This document shows, piece by piece, positions 12,401-21,400 of a stretch of DNA of 64,000 bases. The translations under genes were made by a program, and so were the position numbers. Under the pieces are notes generated by a model that worked only from the letters and a program-made list of their open reading frames with translations, made no database searches and was not told the DNA's origin. The stretch comes from Apostichopus japonicus. Taxonomy: Eukaryota; Echinodermata; Holothuroidea; Aspidochirotida; Stichopodidae. Location of the stretch: the NCBI RefSeq assembly GCF_037975245.1, contig NC_092576.1:11353111-11417110 (forward strand). Reading direction: 5' to 3'. The first letter of the stretch is position 1. Every line of letters begins with the position of its first letter.

Positions 12401-15400
12401 CAGATCACTCTAACAGAAACTCATTGTATTGGTGACACTGCATAAACAGTTTCTACACAGAAGTGCCATGTCTTAATGCCTTAATTATCTTCCTATTGAA
12501 CTGCCACACGGTACACAATTTTGTTGCCACTTTTACCATGCACACAAAGTTGTTTACAGTGTGAGTTGCCACTTTTTCCTGTGGTTACATTTAGCTGATG
12601 TGGTTGGCCCTCGATAACCCGGTCACGTTTGGCTGAGTTGAGTCGTTACATTATGGCTAAGTTTTAGACCTGTCAAACACTCACAAGAGTGTGTATCGTT
12701 AGTGACTGATAGTAATATTTATTGATTCTTGAAGCTCCAAGAGAATCAATGACTGTTAGGAGAGTAGCTTAAAATTAAATTCTTCCTTTGACTGATGGAT
12801 AACTTCTCTGCATCTACGGTAACCCGCTTGATTCTTTTTTTTATGGTTTTGTCTGTTGTTCAGTTTTGATGTCAGAGCCCACATGCCTGCACCTTCTGCC
12901 AACGACCAACAGATCCATACTAACAACTCTCACAATACAGAGGTGACATCTGTGAGCACTCAGAGAGAAGATTTAGCATTTAATAACAGCAGAGAAGACC
13001 CTCCTGGTGAGTTGTCAAAGTCAACTCTGTACTAAGTACAATGATGTGTTAAGTAGTAATGGTAGGATACAGCTAAGTAATAAATGATATGTTAAGTAGT
13101 AATGGTAGGATACAGCTAAGTAATAAATAATGTGTTAAGAATGGTAGGATACAGCTAAGTACAACGATGTGTTAAGTTGTAATGGTAGGATACAGCTAAG
13201 TAATAAATGATTTATTAAGTAGTAATAGTAGGATACAGCTAAGTAATAAATAATGTGTTAAGTTGTCAAAGTCAACTCTGTTGTTGAATATTCAAAGAAT
13301 TCTACTCCCCTGAATCAGGCATGAGCTTTTTCTGCAAATTCGCGGAATATCCGTGATTTCTTTTCTACCTCGGGGACAAAAACTATTATCCTAACACACT
13401 GTAGCATGCGCAAACTGGAGCCTATACCGCAATTTTTGCAAAGTTCCATGATTTTATTTTTACCCTAGGCTCATCCCTGCCTGATGTCATCATCTTGATA
13501 TAACATGATTTATAGCAAGACTTGCACATCATTAAGGTCATACCAACAAAAGCTGACAAGTTCGCAAGAGCATTTAATAATTTACGTATTAATTTTTCGT
13601 TAATTGTTGTCAGTGGGTAAATAATGTCTCAAAGTGTTTTCACACTTATGAAAGAAGCCAATAGTTCTTTGATAGTGGCGGGCATCATCTTAATAAAACA
13701 TGATTTATAGCAATACTTGCAGCAAATTTGAGCTGTGAAAAAATGGGGAAGGGGTGAAGGAGGGATGGTGGTAAGGTGGATATATACGTGGATACTTGTT
13801 TTATGAAAGCAAGCTTCATGCAATTTATCTTGATCAAAATTTTGGATGCCAAATTTCATGTACCAATTACATACAAGTTACGATGTAGGTCATTAAATCT
13901 TGATCAGTCAACTTTCCTTTCACATAGTCATGTTAAAGTTGAACAAAACATGAATTCCCCCTCCCTCCCCCCCCCCCCCCTCCTTTAGAATGCTTCTGAT
14001 ATTTTATGAAAAGTATCTGCATGGGCTTCCAAGATGTTGATAATCGCATCAAATTAATTCATTCCTAAAATTAAAAAATCAGTCTGTATCTCATGTTGTG
14101 TAAATACTCTGTAAAGTTGGCAAAATTGCTGACCAAATACAGAAAGCTGCTCGACTAGAGAGAACACACTTCAGGACACTTGAAATTTAGCGTGGAGTTT
14201 GATTCCATTTTTAGAGTTTTTTTCCCAAAAGTTTTGGCATCGGATGATAGATTATGTGTCGTGTGACTTTGAATGACTTCATTAGCTCCTTTAAAAAGTG
14301 AAACTTAATGGATTTTAAAAACACATCTTTTAAGTTCCTCAACGTGATTTTGTCACTTATATATAATTTTTGTTTTTATCTAGACTTTTACTTTTGTATA
14401 ACTCTATTTTATGTGCTTATCCTTCGTTTTGCTTTTTTATAGGTTTTGGTCTGTTTTAAAATCTTCTCGTGTTTTAAGATTTTTGTGTTCGTATTTTACA
14501 TACTGTTTAATTTTCGTTTATGTGTTTTCTAAACTTTTTATTCCTTTGATTTCTCTGTCTTTTTTTATGTTTCTATTTGTTTAGGCTTTGTAAAGCGCCT
14601 AGAGGCCTTTTGGTGTTTGGCGCTATATTAAGAACTGATTTATTATATATTTATTATGATGTTATTTGAACATTTTCACCGGCAGAGATCGACCCAGACG
14701 ACGAGGTTCCCGATAGTGACGAGAGCGGCGAGAATAAAATCGGAGATGTAGAAGAGCACAAGAATGTCATCCTCCATCTTTTATCACAACTCAAACTTGG
14801 GATGGATCTGACAAGAGTAAGATTAAATGAACCAGCTATCCTCTTGCTTATTTGTTTATACTTGTGATAAGTCGAAAGTTAGGTTTGTTTACCGAATAGT
14901 TGGTGTTAATAATAATATTAATAATCAGCAGTTATTTTTACGATGCTTAAGCGACCAAAAATGTGGGAGAAGCCCGCAAGGGCTTATGGATTACAACTTA
15001 CACATGGGGTGGCTTCCAATTCAACATTTTAACACAAATTTGGAATCTTTTCAATTTAGAAAGTCATTTTCAGATGGGAAAACCGTAGATTGCTCTTGGA
15101 TGAAAAACCCACCTTACTGTGACATGGCCGGGAATCGAACCCCGAACCTCCCGATTGCTAAGCCTCATTGCTTCAAATGCCACCGCCTGTATCCACTCGG
15201 CCACAGCACTGGTGTGATATAAATCACACTTTAGTTTTCCCTTGAGAAGAGACAAATTGGAGACAAAATTTAATTCAAGAACAGGCTTCAGCTATGGTGT
15301 AATAAACTCTGGTGTTACAGGAGAGAGCATTGTGGTTATAAAGGCAGTGGACTTGTGATCTAAGGTTTGCAGGTTCGAGTCCCGGCCAGATCCTTGTCCT

Positions 15401-18400
15401 TGGGCTAAGGCAGTTAATCTCAATTACCTCTCTTCACATAGGTGGTGTATAAATGGGGGACCTGCAAGATAAATTGTCAGTTGGGCGCTGCCATGTGCAG
15501 GGCTTGTCTCTATGTTTGACAGGTAATCGTTGACCAGGCTAATAATGTGATGCACCATGAGCACAGTTATCGGTGGATACGTCTGTGGTTTATATAGCTA
15601 ATTATTATTATTATTTGTGTTTTTTTAGGCAGTTACAGTCCTACCTCACCCAAACAGTAATACCCAAAATAAGTTACCAGTTGATAGAACTTAAAAGTTT
15701 GCATCTTTTGTTTTTTATGCCTCTTAACCAAGTGAACATAACCGAGACAGTTAGTGATTTGATTTGACTCTTAAACGTTCACCGTCTAGACAATTTCTCT
15801 ATGTAATCATCAAGGCACTTGGTTGGTTATTCTATTAAAGGCATTGAAGACTCGCCCAAAACCGCGTGCCGCGCTCTGAAAAGTTGACTTTCTGTTGCTT
15901 GCAAATGACATTTTCTTCTTGTCGCTACAAAATGCAGACAGTAATGAAATGTAATACCTTGTTATCTTTTATCTGGACCTGAGGTGTCCACGCTGCTATG
16001 TACACTGTGTTGTGGGTATTGCCCGTAGCTGTATGTATTGACTGTACACTAGTGTCTAATTACCGACGGTAACAAGCTGTGTGTGTATGTTCTGGGATCG
16101 ATGGTGGTGTCTAACACTCCTGTTTCACCTCATTCGAAACTAGGTCAGATTACGGGCATTAGACGTTTCTTTTTGTGCAAGTCTTCACACCCTTTAACAA
16201 GGTCATTTCTAATTTTTCTTTCCTGCACAGGTTGTCCTGCCCACTTTCATTTTAGAAAAGAGATCATTATTAGAAATGTATGCAGATTTTATCGGCCATG
16301 CTGATCAATTTTTAAGGTAAGTTCAACATTTGGACTTGACAAATAAATCACTTAATTGTAGAACTGTATAAGACACTGAAGCAGTTGTGTTGCCCTCCCC
16401 AAGAAATGGTTGAAAAAAATTATTGAGGCTATTAAGGTAGCATGTGCTTCCTAATGGTTGTCTTAATTTATTTACTTTAACTTGGAAACCAAACTCCAGA
16501 ATCTGGTTTGAAAATAGCATTTTTTTGTTGGGTTTGCTGTCGTGTGGAGAGTAATACTAAGTCACATAGCAGCATAAAGCTTTTCCACCCAGTTTCAGCT
16601 TCAGTTTAATTCTATAATAATTCTTTGTAGAGGTGTTAGAGGCTGAGTTTAAAAATTGTACGAAACACAAACTTGATGGTTGCTCCTTTGGAGTGGAGGA
16701 GAGGGGCAGATAGAGGAGTGGTATTCAGTTGTAAGACTTCCAATCATAGAGGGGAAGTTGGGAACAGACGATTTTCAGAACCAGTGAAGTGTTCACCATT
16801 TTTGTTTTGTTGACAGAATATCACAGATGCCTACTCCAGAGTCGAGAATGTTAGCAGCTGTAGAATATTACCTTTGTTCCTTCCATACAGGTCGAAAGGT
16901 TAGTGTATGTATGTATGTATGTATTTTAGATCCTCCTGCAAGCAGGAACTGGCGAAGAAGTCTCATTGGCTTATATAAGCCGCAAGCTGACCGAAGTCAG
17001 TCTCTTACATTCATATTTAATGTCCATGATTATGAATTGTCAATTGTCAACAACTCTGTAACTGGATGACATACACAAATCTGGGAGTGACTCGAACCGG
17101 GGACCTTATGATTGGAAGGCACCGGCGTTAACCACTGAGCTAACACTCCACATGTGTATCATGTGTTGGAGCATATTTGTTTGTTTCTTTTATGTTCTTG
17201 CCATACCGTACATTTAACCGTGTGATAGTGAGTTGTGTCTGTGCAGAGCTAACCTCCTTACTCTCTGTTTTGATACATTTGCCTATAAAGCTATTCATGG
17301 ACAGGTCCCACCTACTTTCAACAATTTCCTTGTTCGCAACCATGACATTCACAATTATAGCACACGGCACATACCAATGTTACGCCGTAATCACAATCAC
17401 GCCAATGTAGGAAAATATAGCCTTCTCAAAGTTCTCATCGTACAAGCATCACATGGAATTCTTTGCTGCTTAATAGCAGGTCACAACCTTCCCGAAATTT
17501 GTTTAAATACAAATTAAAAAGATTTTACTTATACTGAGATTGAGGTTCCTCTTTCTGTCTTTTCTTGTTCTTCTTCTTTTTCTTCTCTTTTTCTTAGTTC
17601 TTTTCTTAATTCTTTTTTTGTAAGTTATGTGTGTACTCTATGTACAGGGAGTGTATCACTTGATAAGCCCACAAGGGTTTATTGATCTATACACTTCCTT
17701 ACACATTCCATTACTCTCTGTTTTTGCTACAATTTATGTATATATGTTGTGGAAAAAACGAATAAATACATGATATAAACAAAGTACCAGTTCATATGTG
17801 GTAAGTAGGATGTTTAACCGTATTGGATTACGTGTTTGGTGTTTTAATACCCCTAGTCGTTGGGATTTCTAACATTCAGTTGAATTATGCAAAGTGGTTG
17901 GGTGTGGGGGGTTGTTGGTATCCCTTACATTTAATTGTGTGAAAGTGAGTTGCATGTGTGCATAGCTGTCCTCCTGGAATATACTCTCAGTTATGGTTCT
18001 ATTTCTCTTGTATCATTTTGCGTTGTCAAGGGTTTTATGATGTATCACCCTTTCCCTTCATTCTTTTGCTTTCAGGGATCTGTTGCCAAGAAACCATATA
18101 ACCCCATCATAGGAGAAACCTTTAACTGTTCGTACGAGGTACCCAAGGCATCTTTTCATCCGAGCGCTTCGGGGCCGCCTTTCACTGCCACCACCAACCA
18201 ATCAGATTCCAGTCCAGAGGCTATAGAGAGGGTGACATTTGTAGCCGAACAGGTCTCTCACCATCCACCAGGTAAAAGGAGAACATGTTGTGATACTAAA
18301 CACTAAAAACCTTTACGAGCAAATCTCATCAGAAATAAATGAACCTTGGTAAATTCTCCAGCCATTTAAATAGACTGAAGTTAAAATGAATCATTTTGCC

Positions 18401-21400
18401 TTACTTGGAGTACCATTTCCTAGTGTCATACATTGTTTTTCTTTCAACCACTGGTGTATCAGAACATGCTCCAATCAACTCGAACTACAGTATTTTTAAT
18501 TTTTAATCACAGCTGTGTGTTTAGAAAAAAGTACAATATGACCAGTTGTATCATTTTTCATTACGTCAATATGTAGAAAAATGCCTAATAATTAACAGCA
18601 GTTGTTTTGTGTGAGCAGTAGCCTATTATTGTGTATTGCTATTCGGCCTACACATAGTCTAAGACTTGCTATATTGTTAAAATTCAAATAAATATGAATC
18701 TCATTGGTTATTTAATGGCTCATCGCAAGTATATATTTTCTAGCAGTCGTCAGAAGGCCACTGTAGGCCTACCTGTTACACAAACTTATTATAGCTAGAT
18801 ATAGGCCCAGGGCATGTTACTTGCTCCTTCACCATAGAGAAACTGTAGAACAAGGCGATGCAGTCAAAAGCAGCCGATGCTCACCCGCAATTCGCACGTT
18901 AACAGCCCACCACAGAGAGAGTTCAGCATCAATTCAGCCAGGCTGTGTGAGGACAAGATTGCAAGATTTGCTTCACAGTTGCACACAATAGCAGGCATGA
19001 GCTTTTCTGTTTATTCACAGAATATCCGTGATTTCTTTTCTACCCTGGGGACAAACTATTATCCTAACACACTGTAGCATATGCAAACTGGAGCCTATAC
19101 CGCAATTTTTGCAAAGTTCTGTGATATTTTTTTTACCCCAGGCTCATCCCAGTCAATAGTATAGTTCCAGTGATCCAAGAAACAATGTTAAGCCTAAACT
19201 TAAATGTTTGTCAAATCTGCATCGATGGTCCTAGTGGCGACTACTGACCAGTGTCAGGTTTATACTGACTTCATTGAAAGGTTGACTTCAACGTTTTATC
19301 CCGTGCTTGCATAATTTAATCGTTGACATTCTTTCGGTTTCTCACAGTATCTGCTTTCTACGCTGAGTGCCCCAGTCTCAACACCTACATGAACGGATGG
19401 ATATGGACCAAATCGAAATTCTTAGGGATGTCGGTTGGCGTAACTATGGTCGGCGAAGGTACAGTTTACATGAATTCCCACCAACCCCTGTCTCCTCACA
19501 ACATTTGCACTCTGATCAACCTGGATACTTTCCCTCTCTACCCATAGACACTATTACTTCCATCTTACTGTGCATGATCAGGGATGTGCCCACGCTGGGC
19601 GGCACTGGGCGGCCACGCCCAGCACTAAAACTTACTGCCCAGCACTGTCTTAAAAATCGTGAATATCGCCCAGCACTATTTTCATCTAAAATCCCGACAT
19701 TCTTAACAATATATTCAACATAAATTGGGCCTAGCCTATGCTAAAATCATACAGACTAATAATGCATCAGTTACGCATGCGAGAAACATTACTTACGGCT
19801 CTCAATCGGTCCCTTGTAAAATCTCTTTGAAACAAACTAATACCTTTTACCAGGTAAGTAATATATTTCACTTAAAAAAAAATGAAAAATGTAAATTGTT
19901 AGCAAAACTAGTACTTGTGTATGTGCGTAAAAAGCTACACAAGTGCCAGCATTTGGCATCGGAACACCTTCAAAAATTGGGGAGGGGGACACCCCCTCCA
20001 CCTAATAACCTCCCCCAGGCTGGCGATCAGTATACCCGGCACTCAGGAAATTCTGGGCACAGCCTTGATGATACAATACTCTTGTAATTTTAAAGTCTCG
20101 CTGGTTTCAAAGTTACCCGTCTCTCCATATCATTTTTATCAAAGCATGATACGATTCCTTCTTGAGGTCAGAAAACCTGAAAGGCTGACTTTGCTGTGAT
20201 CCAGAGTAATAAACTGTAGCTTAAAGTCTGTCTCCAATCTCATAATTAAAGACACCCTGAATTATTATCTGCAATTGACATTTGGCGTCACGGGGACCCT
20301 CCATCAATCACGAACAGAAGGAACGACAGAAAATACACAGGAAATTTTTTCAAAAATTATTTACTCGACTTTTACTAAAATTACATTTAATAACAATAAA
20401 GCCTTTTCCCTCGATTAATTGGACAAGACTTCTTGCCATTTTAAAGTTGAAATGGACTGCAGTGTTTTGGGATGTTAGTATCATGTATGTCTGTGGAAGG
20501 TTAAGAGTCAACCACTAAGCTTCATTAAAAGATATTTCTTATTAATAAGATCCACGTTAAAACCTGATTTCTTGGATTACGTTAACTTGACAGGTGCAAT
20601 ACATGTACTGGAGAGAGGAGAGGTGTACAAGGCTCAGTTTCCATCAGCCTACGGAAGATCCATCTTAACGATACCTTGGATGGAGCTAGGGGGAAAAGTG
20701 TTAATCCAGTGCCCCCAGACTGGTTACCAGGCCAACTTAACGTTTCACACAAAGGTAATCTTTTTTGAAACAAAAGCAAAAGAGCAAAAACAGTGGTATG
20801 CTGCTGCCACTCATAAAGTATTTGCATTTTTAATTGTAATATTATTAGCTGAGTTAACAAATAAAGTTGTCACTTCTAAAGCTTGCATAGAGCTAAGGGG
20901 AAAGTAGTAATTCAGTGCCCCTCACACTGGTTGCCATGCCGATGTAACAGGGTAATGTGTTTTGACAAATCCTTAATGGCACAGCTTCTCATAAGCAAAA
21001 CAGTTTTCATCTTGAAACATAAGTTGTAGAAATGGCAAAGTGGTCATCACCATAAGAAAAAGAAAAGAGAAAAAAAGGGTATTTACCGTAGCAGACAGGA
21101 TCAAGGATATTCAGTTTAATTATTATGAGGTAGTATTACTGCCTTTGATGTAGCAAACTATGGCACATATAACTGATGTAGTGTACGTATTCCCTAAGTA
21201 TGTATGTATTTGTCTGTATTTTAGATCCTCCTGCAAGCAGGAACTCGCGAAGAAGCCTCATTGGCTTATCAGAGCCGCAAGCTGACCGAAGTCAGTCTCT
21301 AACTAAGTAGAGTTACATGTTATATTTGTTAAGATTTATAGGTGAAAGCTAAAAGTTGCAGGTGTTTTACGTTAATAGTGTCGACAAAAGATTAATGTGA

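Noticed and set aside
15060-15212. Possible tRNA-Ser/Leu gene on the minus strand
   Set aside because: A and B boxes are present, but the acceptor stem does not pair and an (ATT)n tail and SINE body follow, so it is a SINE head.
17233-17517. 94-codon + frame as a host gene
   Set aside because: The peptide matches LINE reverse-transcriptase tails and needs a frameshift, so it is a retrotransposon remnant.
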